36,250 bases of DNA from Bacteroidota bacterium (GTDB lineage: Bacteria; Bacteroidota; Bacteroidia; Chitinophagales; Chitinophagaceae): assembly GCA_013288285.1 (NCBI GenBank), contig JABDCE010000025.1, positions 1 through 36,250 on the forward strand, read 5' to 3'. The translations under genes and the position numbers were made by a program. A model generated the notes under the pieces. That model made no database searches and was not told the DNA's origin. It was given only the letters and a program-made list of their open reading frames with translations. Each line of letters opens with the position of its first letter. Position 1 is the stretch's first letter. Shown one piece after another: positions 20,501-27,237 of the stretch.

Positions 20501-23270
20501 GCCATCCGGTGCGCATTATAGCATCGACACTGTAATAGGCCTCATAGGGCAGGCAGACGAACATAAAGGCATTCTGGAGGAAGCTATCTGCCAGTGAGTT
20601 TATCCATGTATATAAGTGTTGCCACAGGGTTACTTCTTTTGATTTCCTGAAGACATTCCAAACGGAAGAAACAAGTGAAGGCAGAAAAACGATAAGTATG
20701 ACCGATAATGCCCAGAACCAGGATTGATGCAATACAGTCCAACTTAATAATAACAATGAAGTAAGCGCAAGCGGCACAAGACTACGCCTTAGATTGTCAA
20801 ATATCTTCCACTTCGACAGTGCTGACAGCGGGTTTTTACGTATGCGGTTCCTGTTATCCGGCGCCGCAGGTAAAGACCAGTATCCTATCTGCCAGTCGCC
20901 CCGTATCCATCTGTGACGACGGTTTACGTCAGCGCTGTACCGGACCGGGTATTCTTCATATAACTGAACATCGGTTAACAGCCCGGCCCTTGTATAACAT
21001 CCTTCCAGCAGGTCGTGGCTGAGTATGCGGTTTTCGGGCAGACGGTTATTTAGCGCAGTTTCAAACGCGTCAATATCATAGATACCTTTGCCTATAAAGG
21101 AACCTTCATCAAAGAGGTCCTGGTATACATCAGAGGTAATACGGGTATAAGGGTCGATGCCGGGCTCGTTTCCGTGCATTTGCGCATACAGAGACATGCC
21201 AGACATGGATAGACTTACTGATACCCGAGGCTGTAATATGCCATAACCCTTCGTGATCCTCTGCTTTTTCTGGTCATATACCGGGTGATTCAGCGGGTGT
21301 GCCATTGCTCCTACCAACTTCCATGCTGCATCGCGTGGTAATTGTGTATCGGTGTCCAGGGTAATAATGTATTTTACAGCGGGTATGGCCTCAATGTCAC
21401 CAACTACCAGGGAGAAATAATCCTTGTTTTTTCCCCGAAGCAAAGCATTCAATTCAGATAGCTTCCCCCGCTTTCTTTCATAGCCCATCCATACTTTATC
21501 ATGCGGATTCCATTTCCTGGGACGGTGAAACAGAAAAAATTTACTATTGGGGCCGTACTTGTCATTCAGTTCATTAATGCGCGTAGTGGCCAGCTCTAAT
21601 ATGTCGTTGTCAGCCGGGAGTGTTTCGGTAGCTGCATCGGGAAAATCCGTGAGCAAACCATAATGCAGGTGATCGTACCGGTTGGCAAGAAACCGCACTT
21701 CGAGCGCCTCAACTATGTTTTCGAGACTGGCAGGGCCGGAGAGCATGGTAGGCACCACAACAAGCGTATTATATGCGTCCGGTATTCCTTTTGAGAAATC
21801 CATTTTTGGCACTGCATCAGGCCTTATGAGCATAGTAGCCAGCCAATTGATGAGCGCAGTGGCCAGGTGTGTTGCAGCAAGGATGGCGCAAATGCCTGTA
21901 ACAATTACTACCCATGCAGGAACTGCCTGCCGGTATGCAGTCATGCACATGTATCCGCCAACGGCCAATGCAATCACAACAATGGATCCGGCATAAAACG
22001 TTAGTGGAAATTGTTTAGCTGCCCGTTTAAGCCTTTCTTTAAACTTTACCTTCTGCTTTGCGAGTTTTTCTGTTTTAGACCTGCATTCACCCACAAGATA
22101 ATATCCTACGTGAGTAGTTCTTTCATCAGTGTTATCAATAGCAGCAGCCTGTTCGGCAAGCCGTATAGCTATCAATGCTACCTCATTTTCCGAAATTTCA
22201 CTGTTTTTAGATATCCGCTCCACTACATGGCGATAGGTATCCCGTGTTGCAAAATCCATGGAGGGGTATACCCCGCTTACATCTTTACGCAAAGTTTGCT
22301 CCACGACACTCATGCTTTCCACGAATTCATGCCACTCAATAGAGCCCAGGAAACGGAGACTGCCGATGCTATTGCTTATGGATACCTGGTCTGCCGCCTG
22401 CTTTTGGTTCTCCATATTTACAAGCTCGTTACTTGTAAGCCCTTTTTCAGACAACCTTTGCTCTACCCAGGTGAGCGGTAGCGCCAGACCCGGCCCCTTC
22501 CACATGAGCTGGCGCATCAGTTCAGAAACAAAAGAACTTTCCATTGGCGGCCCCGACCTGGCCATGTCTGCTATAACAAGAATAAGGCTTTTCGGGTCGT
22601 TTTCCGCTGTAGTGGTCATGAGCGTAGCCCAATAATCGGCCAGGTTTTGATTTACCCGGTCCAACGCCACTCTTACGGCAACACGCCGGAGGTTTTCGAT
22701 CAGCGCCAGCCGCAGCATAATGGGGATCGCCCACAACTCGCCCAGCCGCAAGTGTGTCACAGACTGGTAAGCGGTTATGAAAAGGCTGAGACTTTCCAGG
22801 TCTATTCGCCCGTCGCTGTGCGAAATTATATCGAGCGCAATATCGTATACTCTTGGCAGTCCTTCTGAGGGGCCGCTAATCAGGTTGGGCAAGCCCTCAC
22901 TATATCCCTTCGGTAAATGCCTTTTGCCGGTTACGATGTGCTCTTCTATCAGGTAAAAATTGTCCAGCAACCATTCTCCGGCTGGCGTTACCAGGTGGTT
23001 GTCTTTTATGGTCTCTGTAAGCAGATTGCGTACTTCGATGAGTATTTTTTCGTTACTGGCCAGCCGTTTTAAGAGTTTATCTTTTGCACGTCCGGGCTTT
23101 ACCTTGTGGGCCTTTGCTATGTATTTTGCATGCTGTTCTAACTGATCTGTGTTGTACAGTTCGGCACGTAGCGGTTCTTCATTAGTATATTTTCGTGAAA
23201 GGTCATTTTCCTGGAAATACAGCCGCAAGCGGCCAAGCAGTTCCTGAACATTAATGTTTTTTACCTGCAT
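14577..23270 (-). CDS. ndvB: Cyclic beta-1,2-glucan synthase (NdvB/ChvB family, GT84-GH94)
   Basis: 2897 residues, close to the ~2800-2850 usual for ChvB/NdvB, so intact. After a soluble N-terminus come two membrane helices (~420-480), the GT84 catalytic part with TLDTDTQLP (~639) and RRHRWIRGDWQ (~788), a membrane cluster (~840-1010), and a glucoamylase-like domain (~1300-1550; ESGYNMTDANLNYQYKAFG). Two copies of the GT36-associated beta-sandwich follow (~1610-1850 and ~2100-2330), then a C-terminal GH94 phosphorylase domain with GSGDWNDGMDQVG at ~2575, the general-acid Asp region. The family makes a protein-linked beta-1,2-glucan from UDP-glucose, then trims and cyclises it for release to the periplasm. 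Convergent with the kinase operon (39-bp gap). Exact product in this organism is inferred. Confidence 0.9.
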   Translation of the reverse strand: MQVKNINVQELLGRLRLYFQENDLSRKYTNEEPLRAELYNTDQLEQHAKYIAKAHKVKPGRAKDKLLKRLASNEKILIEVRNLLTETIKDNHLVTPAGEWLLDNFYLIEEHIVTGKRHLPKGYSEGLPNLISGPSEGLPRVYDIALDIISHSDGRIDLESLSLFITAYQSVTHLRLGELWAIPIMLRLALIENLRRVAVRVALDRVNQNLADYWATLMTTTAENDPKSLILVIADMARSGPPMESSFVSELMRQLMWKGPGLALPLTWVEQRLSEKGLTSNELVNMENQKQAADQVSISNSIGSLRFLGSIEWHEFVESMSVVEQTLRKDVSGVYPSMDFATRDTYRHVVERISKNSEISENEVALIAIRLAEQAAAIDNTDERTTHVGYYLVGECRSKTEKLAKQKVKFKERLKRAAKQFPLTFYAGSIVVIALAVGGYMCMTAYRQAVPAWVVIVTGICAILAATHLATALINWLATMLIRPDAVPKMDFSKGIPDAYNTLVVVPTMLSGPASLENIVEALEVRFLANRYDHLHYGLLTDFPDAATETLPADNDILELATTRINELNDKYGPNSKFFLFHRPRKWNPHDKVWMGYERKRGKLSELNALLRGKNKDYFSLVVGDIEAIPAVKYIITLDTDTQLPRDAAWKLVGAMAHPLNHPVYDQKKQRITKGYGILQPRVSVSLSMSGMSLYAQMHGNEPGIDPYTRITSDVYQDLFDEGSFIGKGIYDIDAFETALNNRLPENRILSHDLLEGCYTRAGLLTDVQLYEEYPVRYSADVNRRHRWIRGDWQIGYWSLPAAPDNRNRIRKNPLSALSKWKIFDNLRRSLVPLALTSLLLLSWTVLHQSWFWALSVILIVFLPSLVSSVWNVFRKSKEVTLWQHLYTWINSLADSFLQNAFMFVCLPYEAYYSVDAIMRTGWRMLISHKKLLEWNPSANHEHTSDKTLSSAYRAMWISPSLSVIIIVYLAIFTPMRLFVAVPVLSLWALSPFIAWWVSKPFNTRKAVLTAEQTSYLRKIARKTWAFFETFVDAEDNWLPPDNYQERPNNVIAHRTSPTNIGLALLANLSAYDFGYITTEVLTERTENTMNTLEKLERYRGHLYNWYDTVTLNPLLPRYVSTVDSGNMAGHLLTLRQGLLSLPGERIVRASLFEGLLDTIDILEQEAKNDVLTRRFRENINSILKTGFVTAKNTAEFTKELQDSVGEIASHLVVDESSEANWWLQKLTAQCVAVNKEVVELFPWVWLPPTPLKFEAVCKKVEAHTLLEVSLIATTISPEIEALRSQNNTQEEAQWLTSLQTVISEAAAKATARISKIEVLAEKCEEFADVDYDFLYDRSKQLLTIGFNVEEHQRDTGYYDLLASEARLCSFVAIAQGKLPQESWFALGRLLTNANGNPTLLSWSGSMFEYLMPLLVMPAYEQTLIDQTHKAAVARQIEYGAERNVPWGISESGYNMTDANLNYQYKAFGVPGLGLKRGLGEDLVIAPYASVLALMVSPEEACQNMKRLSADGYEGRYGLYEAIDYTPSRLPRGQSSAMIQSFMAHHQGMSFGALGYALLGKPMQKRFESELRFQATMLLLQERIPKLTTYYAHATDIATINHVSGNTEMRVITTPDTPIPEIQLLSNGKYHVMVTNAGGGYSKWKDIAVTRWREDTTCDNWGTFCYIRDLEEDIFWSNAHQPSLTKTKNYEAVFTQGRAEFRRRDNYIETTTEVVVSPEDDIEMRRIHITNRSRRRRTIEITTYAEVVLNTAAADVIHPAFSNLFIQTEIIENRHAILCTRRPRSVNEAPPSMFHLVTTDGAVIEEVSYETDRMKFTGRGNSIATPSAMHTQGPLSNSQGSVLDPIVSVRYLLTLKPDETVIIDIITGISETREGCMGLIEKYQDKHHKDRVFELAWTHSQVVLRQINATEADAQLYGQLASSIIYTNPSLRADPSILIKNKRGQSGLWGYSISGDHPIVLLQIEDQNNIELVKQLVQAHAYWRLKGLIVDLVIWNEDHGGYRQVLQNQILGLIAAGTGADLADHPGGIFVRAADQISNEDRILFQAVARICICDKDGTLEEHIRRKNRAKNTIPHLVPVEPEPVNELPVLPYEKDLQFFNGLGGFSADGREYVIITEPGNRTPAPWSNVLANPRFGTVISESGQSYTWLTNAHEYRLTPWENDPVCDKSGEMFYLRDEDSGHFWSPTPLHAGGKFPYRTTHGFGYSVFEHDEEGIVSEMCVFVDIDAAVKFFVLNLKNNSGATRHLSATGFIEWILGDKKSKTAMHIVTEIDATTGALFARNPYNTEFTGYTSFFDTDDAARSFTADRAEFIGRNGTLANPDAMSRVRLSGTVGAALDPCAALQTVFVLGNGQERTVVFRLGAGKSLAEAGEAARQFKSVIAAQQALEKVKKHWAHALGSLQIHTPDPALNILANGWLMYQTIACRLWARSGYYQSGGAFGFRDQLQDVLAVIQSQPHIARQQILLCAARQFKEGDVQHWWHPPAGRGVRTRCSDDFLWLPYVTAGYVVKTGDTGILDEQVQFLEGRLLNHDEESYYDLPVISDQSASVYEHCVRAIQQGLKFGTHGLPLMGSGDWNDGMDQVGKDGKGESIWLAFFLYEVLTRFAKIATMRSDSQFADVCTKNAAQLKANIEKNGWDGGWYRRAYFDDGTPLGSIANDECQIDSISQSWSVISGAGSAEHTHTALAAADKRLVNDKDKFIQLLDPPFDKSPLNPGYIKGYVPGIRENGGQYTHAAVWMVMAYAKLNNAKRAWELINIINPINHGRTKEEIAVYKVEPYVAAADVYSISQNKGRGGWTWYTGSAGWTYQLIIDWLLGIKQQGTKLTFAPCIPAEWDNCKIDYRFYDTMYHITVTQSQSITETMNIIADGAELQDKFITLVNDKMEHNVEIKIGRNQ

Positions 23271-23316
23271 TAAGCCATTAATTTATATCTTTTCCTAACT
23301 GCCATAAAAAATCATT

Positions 23317-23359
23317 CCATCAAAAAAGCCGGGTTGTGTCAACCCGGCTTTTTTGATGG
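23317..23359 (-). terminator. Perfect 19-bp terminator hairpin between DUF2383 gene and ndvB
   Basis: The arms 23317-23335 and 23341-23359 are perfectly complementary, with a 5-nt loop (GTGTC). The GC core GCCGGGTT is flanked by A6/T6, so the structure can terminate in either direction. It lies 35 bp downstream of the DUF2383 stop and 47 bp upstream of the ndvB start, separating the two minus-strand transcripts. ndvB therefore needs its own promoter inside the ~50 bp gap; no clear TAnnTTTG box is seen there. Confidence 0.85.
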
Positions 23360-23393
23360 TGTTAAGGTACATATAAATGACTTACGGTTCACA

Positions 23394-23891
23394 TTAAGTA
23401 TAGTATAACATTCTGTAGTCTACAGTATGGCGGGCATCTTTGTAGCGTTTCATTTTTTCGTAAACTTTTTTCAATTCGCTTTCCTGCTCTTCTATCAACT
23501 GAAGTGCTTCCAGGGTCATTTCGACGTGCAGGCTCAATGCAGCATTGTATGCGTGCAGTGCCACTTCCTCGTTATACAGGCAATTTGCAATGATGGCTTT
23601 CTGCGTATTGCCGGCGAACGTGACCTTAAGATCAGTCCATGCGTTATATATTTTGCCCAATATAGGAGCTTGAGTTTTTGCACGGCCATTCAGCTCTGTT
23701 ACCTTCTCCCGCAGTTGCTGCTTATGATCGTCACTTTTTGAAATGATCTTTTCGAACTCCTCATATAGATCTGAATCTATATTTTGCTGTTCCAATGCAT
23801 GCTGATAACCGGCTATACGGTCGTTGTGGATCTTTATAAGATCGTTAAGCACCTCTATCGCTTTGTTGTTAGTGTGGTATTGGAATATCAT
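23394..23891 (-). CDS. DUF2383 / PA2169-type four-helix-bundle protein
   Basis: 165 residues, almost entirely helical and without signal peptide. It matches the ferritin-like DUF2383 (PA2169-type) family: a first helix with AIEVLNDLIKIHNDRIAGYQ, a middle helix with DHKQQLREKVTELNG, and a third with NEEVALHAYNAALSLHVEM, where Glu and His positions could bind metal as in other ferritin-like bundles. Function of the family is not established; homologues are often near stress-response genes. It is monocistronic, ended by the 19-bp terminator downstream. The start is the ATG at 23891; no good promoter box was found upstream. Confidence 0.78.
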   Translation of the reverse strand: MIFQYHTNNKAIEVLNDLIKIHNDRIAGYQHALEQQNIDSDLYEEFEKIISKSDDHKQQLREKVTELNGRAKTQAPILGKIYNAWTDLKVTFAGNTQKAIIANCLYNEEVALHAYNAALSLHVEMTLEALQLIEEQESELKKVYEKMKRYKDARHTVDYRMLYYT

Positions 23892-24025
23892 GGTCCCCAG
23901 TTTTAGCTATTACGTTCGCTATTGAGGAATAAATATTGTGCCACTTGGAGGGTTGCTAAAAACCAACACTTTCTGTATTACAATTGTTCGCGGATGGGAC
24001 TTTTTTTACCCTAAAACGAAATCTA

Positions 24026-24048
24026 AAAAACCATATTGAATGGTTTTT
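24026..24048 (-). terminator. Short terminator-like hairpin downstream of lipoprotein gene
   Basis: AAAAACCAT at 24026-24034 pairs with 24040-24048 across a 5-nt loop. Read on the minus strand it ends in TTTTTT. The stem has only three G-C pairs. It lies about 130 bp beyond the stop of the lipoprotein gene, so assignment is tentative. The rest of 23892-24178 shows no gene. Confidence 0.4.
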
Positions 24049-24178
24049 GTGGCAAATTGCTATCATAGCACACACCCAATGAACATGGAAATTTTGAAAA
24101 TACATTAATGCCATCCGGTATACAATAAGGATAGCAGCAGCGCAATTGCTGGCAAACGACGGAAAACTCCTGGATCAA

Positions 24179-24559
24179 TTAATTTCTGGTATAGACATTT
24201 GTTGTAGCGCCGGGAGTATTGAGCATCAACAGCCACAGGGTATCATTGTTCTTTGATATAGAATAAGCAAAGGACGCATATGCCATAGTGGACTGAGAAT
24301 AATCGTATATGGTATCTAATGAAGCTATATACCTTACGGCAGGGAAGGATTGTACCTGGTAAGTTGATGATCCAATTATTATGGGGCTAATCCCGGTCGA
24401 AGATTTCCATGTCCCGATCAAAACCGGATTGACAGCTATTGTATCATTAACGGTAGTTGTCACAGTATCATATTTCGTAACAGTTACTGTATTGGTTTTA
24501 GTTTTTGTACATGACGTAACCACACAAGCGAAAGTGATAAGAAGAAAAATATATTTCAT
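24179..24559 (-). CDS. Small lipoprotein of unknown function
   Basis: 126 residues from the ATG at 24559; a longer frame would need a TTG start seven codons upstream and would put charged residues before the leader. MKYIFLLITFACVVTSC is a lipoprotein signal peptide with lipobox VTSC and lipidation at Cys17. A Thr/Lys/Asn-rich linker with alternating T/V follows, then a small, probably beta-rich domain containing LIGTWKSSTG, a motif typical of lipocalin-like or 'DUF' lipoproteins of Bacteroidota. It ends with Arg-Asn. The overall family is not recognised. A TACCTTTG box 19 bp upstream of the ATG fits a dedicated promoter. Confidence 0.75.
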   Translation of the reverse strand: MKYIFLLITFACVVTSCTKTKTNTVTVTKYDTVTTTVNDTIAVNPVLIGTWKSSTGISPIIIGSSTYQVQSFPAVRYIASLDTIYDYSQSTMAYASFAYSISKNNDTLWLLMLNTPGATTNVYTRN

Positions 24560-24577
24560 AAGTCTTTTATTGAGTCG

Positions 24578-24585
24578 CAAAGGTA
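24578..24585 (-). promoter_or_regulatory. Candidate -7 box of the lipoprotein gene
   Basis: On the minus strand this reads TACCTTTG, an exact match to the Bacteroidota -7 consensus TAnnTTTG, 18 bp before the ATG at 24559. No convincing TTG element is found about 20 nt upstream. Confidence 0.4.
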
Positions 24586-24673
24586 ATAAACATTTAACAA
24601 TGGCATAGTTGTACCTATTTTCGGTAAACTATCTATTATACGTGGGGTTTGCAGATGAGCGACAGGAATATTT

Positions 24674-24706
24674 TTGTTTCGCCTTGATATGAAAATAATA
24701 CCTTTG
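24674..24706 (+). promoter_or_regulatory. Candidate promoter of the 24721 gene
   Basis: TTG at 24674-24676 and an exact TACCTTTG at 24699-24706, spaced 22 nt (slightly long for the TTTG-N19-21-TAnnTTTG consensus). The predicted transcript start would be only about 8 nt before the ATG, giving a very short leader. Confidence 0.45.
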
Positions 24707-24720
24707 ATAAAAAACAAGTC

Positions 24721-25104
24721 ATGAAAAAAGTAAGCATATCACACATCAGCAATGAGCATAACTATTGGCTGCGCAGCCTTGATTTTTATAAATCAGAAAT
24801 TGGTATTTTGAAAAATATTCTTACCGAAATAGCACAAAAGAATACCGGCTCTGAAGCCATGAAGGAAGTGGAGCATTTCCAGAACCAATTCAAGGTGCAA
24901 CTGGAAAATATTGACCAGTTGTCGCACAATATCCACACTAATCTTGACAACATCAGTAAACAAGCCCAGCAACCGAATGCAGGTTATATTGACGGTGCAT
25001 TATTGGTTGGGCATACAGCGTTGGGCGAAAAATTTACCAATGAGGAACACGTCATTGCAGATACCATTCGCACTTTCCGCAGGTTTGCAGAACAATGGAT
25101 GTGA
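24721..25104 (+). CDS. Small all-helical protein, family unknown
   Basis: 127 residues, no signal peptide. Predicted as two long amphipathic helices (residues ~12-45 and ~48-82) and a C-terminal helix (~105-127) with a Gly-rich turn PNAGYIDGALLVGH between. The N-terminal HNYWLRSLDFYKSEI and C-terminal RTFRRFAEQWM look like helical-bundle caps. It resembles short hypothetical helical-bundle proteins of Bacteroidota that sit beside stress genes, but I do not recognise a named domain. It has its own TACCTTTG promoter box and ends at a strong bidirectional terminator, so it is monocistronic. Confidence 0.7.
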   Translation: MKKVSISHISNEHNYWLRSLDFYKSEIGILKNILTEIAQKNTGSEAMKEVEHFQNQFKVQLENIDQLSHNIHTNLDNISKQAQQPNAGYIDGALLVGHTALGEKFTNEEHVIADTIRTFRRFAEQWM

Positions 25105-25117
25105 TCCCGCTAAAACG

Positions 25118-25151
25118 AAAAACAGCCGGTAGTATACTACCGGCTGTTTTT
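25118..25151. terminator. Perfect palindromic bidirectional terminator
   Basis: The arms 25118-25134 and 25135-25151 are perfectly complementary (17 bp, dyad with no spacer, core ACAGCCGGTAGTA). The A-rich left flank and T-rich right flank allow termination from both sides. It lies 13 bp after the plus-strand gene and 16 bp after the stop of the minus-strand acidic gene, so it serves both convergent transcripts. Confidence 0.85.
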
Positions 25152-25167
25152 TATGTTATATCGTTGA

Positions 25168-25482
25168 TTACTTTTTTTCTTCGTCCACATCATCCTCGTC
25201 TTCTTCCGGTTCCAGGTCTTCGTCCTGCTCCCCACCTGATAACGGGAAGTCTGTATCTACATTGTCCAGTATGTGGCCGAGCCATGATTCATGCTTTGGT
25301 TCGGCTTTTTCTTCTCCAGAATCGGCTACATCTTCTGTATCTTCTTCCGATTCCAGGTCTTCGTCAGTTTCGCCGCCGGATAACGGAAAGTCTGTGTTGA
25401 TTTTGTCTAACGCTTTATCTAACCAGGACTCATGTCCCTGGTTTTCATTACTATTCGGATCCTTCGGATTTTCGTTTGCCAT
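25168..25482 (-). CDS. Acidic protein with two 47-residue HESWL...TDFPLSGGE repeats
   Basis: 104 residues, extremely acidic (Asp/Glu-rich tracts such as EDLESEEDTED and EPEEDEDDVDEEKK), no signal peptide. It contains two copies of one unit, starting at His17 and His64: HESWL, then a short amphipathic helix LDxxxxLDxxxTDFPLSGGE, then an acidic tail. The conserved DFPLSGGE segment with the preceding helix looks like a short binding motif repeated for avidity. It does not match a domain I can name. It is separated from accC by 59 bp with its own candidate promoter and shares a bidirectional terminator with the helical-protein gene. Confidence 0.75.
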   Translation of the reverse strand: MANENPKDPNSNENQGHESWLDKALDKINTDFPLSGGETDEDLESEEDTEDVADSGEEKAEPKHESWLGHILDNVDTDFPLSGGEQDEDLEPEEDEDDVDEEKK

Positions 25483-25507
25483 GGCACCTGATTTTTTAAG
25501 TGATATA

Positions 25508-25537
25508 CAAATATCTTGTTTTTTTATGAAAATACAA
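25508..25537 (-). promoter_or_regulatory. Candidate promoter of the acidic-repeat gene
   Basis: On the minus strand, TTG (25535-25537), 19 nt, then GATATTTG (25508-25515), matching TAnnTTTG at all but the first base. It lies between the accC stop and the ATG of the acidic gene, about 25 bp before that ATG. Confidence 0.4.
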
Positions 25538-25541
25538 TAGT

Positions 25542-27023
25542 CTACGCCCGGTTAATCTTCCATTTGCTTACTGCGCTTACCTGGGTACCAGCATGGTTAC
25601 TTTGTTTTTTGTCCTTATTCCATATCTCTGCTGATAACAAGACTGCTACCTGCTCAGCCTCCGGGTCATTGTGATACAGGTACTCTGGCTTAAAGTACTT
25701 TTCAATGAATTTGGTATCAAAGTTACCGGAGCGGAACGGTTCGGTCTGCACTGCCCATTTGCCAAATACCAAAGTGGTTTGTATACCCTTGATATAATAC
25801 TCATCGATGGCGCGGCAAAGCCTGTCAATAGCCTCGTCTCTTGTGGCGGCATAGGCCACCAGCTTGGCTATCATTGGGTCATAAAATATAGGAATATCCA
25901 TTCCTTCCTCGTAACCATCGTCTACGCGGATACCGGGGCCTTTTGGTGGCTGGTACATCTCCAGCCTGCCTGTATCGGGCAGGAAGTTATTGAACGGATC
26001 TTCTGCACATACCCGCAACTCTATGGCATGCCCGGTTATTTTCAAGTCGTCTTGTGTGAACGACAACTTATTGCCACGGGCCACATTTATTTGTTCTTTC
26101 ACCAGGTCTATGCCTGTTATCATTTCCGTTACACAGTGTTCTACCTGCAGGCGGGTATTCATTTCGAGAAAGTAGAAATTGAGCTTTTCATCGACCAGGA
26201 ATTCAACCGTGCCAGCCCCATAGTAGTTACACGACCGTGCGGCTGCGATAGCACATTCGCCCATCGCTTTTCTTATTTCTGGCGTCAGGCAACTCGATGG
26301 CGCTTCCTCTATCAGCTTCTGGTGGCGGCGCTGTACACTGCATTCACGCTCAAACAGGTAAACGTAATTACCATGCTGGTCGCCCATCAGTTGTATCTCT
26401 ATATGCTTAGGCGCACCTACGTACTTCTCGATGAACACATCGTCATTCCCAAATGCGTTCAATGCTTCACTTTTTGCTGCGCGTATCTGCTCTTCAAATT
26501 CTGCCTCATTTTCTACCACACGCATGCCCTTTCCACCGCCACCGGCAGAAGCCTTTACCAGGATAGGGAAACCTATGCTTCTTGCTACCTTCCTGGCCTC
26601 TTCTATGTCTTTCAGGGGTTCCTCAGTGCCGGGTACCATGGGTACATTGAATTTCTTCGCGGCTTGTTTCGCACCTATTTTGCTGCCCATTATCTCGATG
26701 GAATGAGCTGACGGGCCAATAAATATCAAACCTGCATCACTTACGGCTTTTGAAAATGAAGCATTCTCACTGAGGAAACCGTAGCCCGGATGAATGCCTT
26801 CTGCCCCTGTTTTTAAAGCGACTTCAATTATTTTATCTGCACGCAGGTATGATTGAGCGGATAGGGCAGGGCCTATGCAAACAGCTTCGTCGGCATACCT
26901 TACAAAAGGCATGTTCCGGTCTGCTTCGGAATATACTGCTACTGTTTTTATGCCCATCTCTTTTGCCGTGCGCATCACCCGCATAGCTATCTCGCCACGA
27001 TTGGCGATCAATATTTTTTGCAT
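25542..27023 (-). CDS. accC: Biotin carboxylase (acetyl-CoA/acyl-CoA carboxylase subunit)
   Basis: 493 residues, cytoplasmic. It catalyses ATP-dependent carboxylation of the biotin on the carrier protein, the first half-reaction of acetyl-CoA or propionyl-CoA carboxylase. Seen: N-terminal domain MQKILIANRGEIAMRV, ATP-grasp glycine loop KASAGGGGKGMRVV (157-170), the catalytic stretch EMNTRLQVEH (287-296), and the C-terminal biotin-carboxylase domain with DDGYEEGMDIP. The classical AccC ends near residue 450; here ~45 extra residues follow (from about YHNDPEAEQ), as in many Bacteroidota acyl-CoA carboxylase subunits. No accB or carboxyltransferase gene is adjacent, so whether it serves fatty-acid synthesis or propionyl-CoA metabolism is open. 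Confidence 0.94.
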   Translation of the reverse strand: MQKILIANRGEIAMRVMRTAKEMGIKTVAVYSEADRNMPFVRYADEAVCIGPALSAQSYLRADKIIEVALKTGAEGIHPGYGFLSENASFSKAVSDAGLIFIGPSAHSIEIMGSKIGAKQAAKKFNVPMVPGTEEPLKDIEEARKVARSIGFPILVKASAGGGGKGMRVVENEAEFEEQIRAAKSEALNAFGNDDVFIEKYVGAPKHIEIQLMGDQHGNYVYLFERECSVQRRHQKLIEEAPSSCLTPEIRKAMGECAIAAARSCNYYGAGTVEFLVDEKLNFYFLEMNTRLQVEHCVTEMITGIDLVKEQINVARGNKLSFTQDDLKITGHAIELRVCAEDPFNNFLPDTGRLEMYQPPKGPGIRVDDGYEEGMDIPIFYDPMIAKLVAYAATRDEAIDRLCRAIDEYYIKGIQTTLVFGKWAVQTEPFRSGNFDTKFIEKYFKPEYLYHNDPEAEQVAVLLSAEIWNKDKKQSNHAGTQVSAVSKWKINRA

Positions 27024-27185
27024 GGGGCTAAGTTAGTGTGGAAAGCCGAATTTGCCCAAATAAGGCAGTATGAATAATTAGCTATCGCTATATTTTATTT
27101 CATATTTGTTCGAGATGTGTCTATCATTTTTAATAAAACATTGTTTTAAGTAATGGTTATTTATGGCTCTATAAGATCAAACAGG

Positions 27186-27216
27186 TTGTCTGCAATCTAC
27201 TTAACGTTATCTTTAC
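27186..27216 (+). promoter_or_regulatory. Candidate promoter of the OsmC-family gene
   Basis: TTG at 27186-27188, 20 nt, then TATCTTTA at 27209-27216 (7 of 8 positions of TAnnTTTG counting the free ones). Predicted transcription start is about 15 nt before the ATG at 27238. Confidence 0.5.
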
Positions 27217-27237
27217 CACTCATAAAAAACCATTTGC

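Noticed and set aside
25168-25482. Acidic repeat ORF as non-coding low complexity
   Set aside because: The HESWL and TDFPLSGGE segments are conserved between repeats at protein level with different codons, which indicates coding selection.
25671-26711. 346-residue plus-strand ORF opposite accC
   Set aside because: Antisense shadow of accC with no recognisable domain; accC carries all catalytic motifs.
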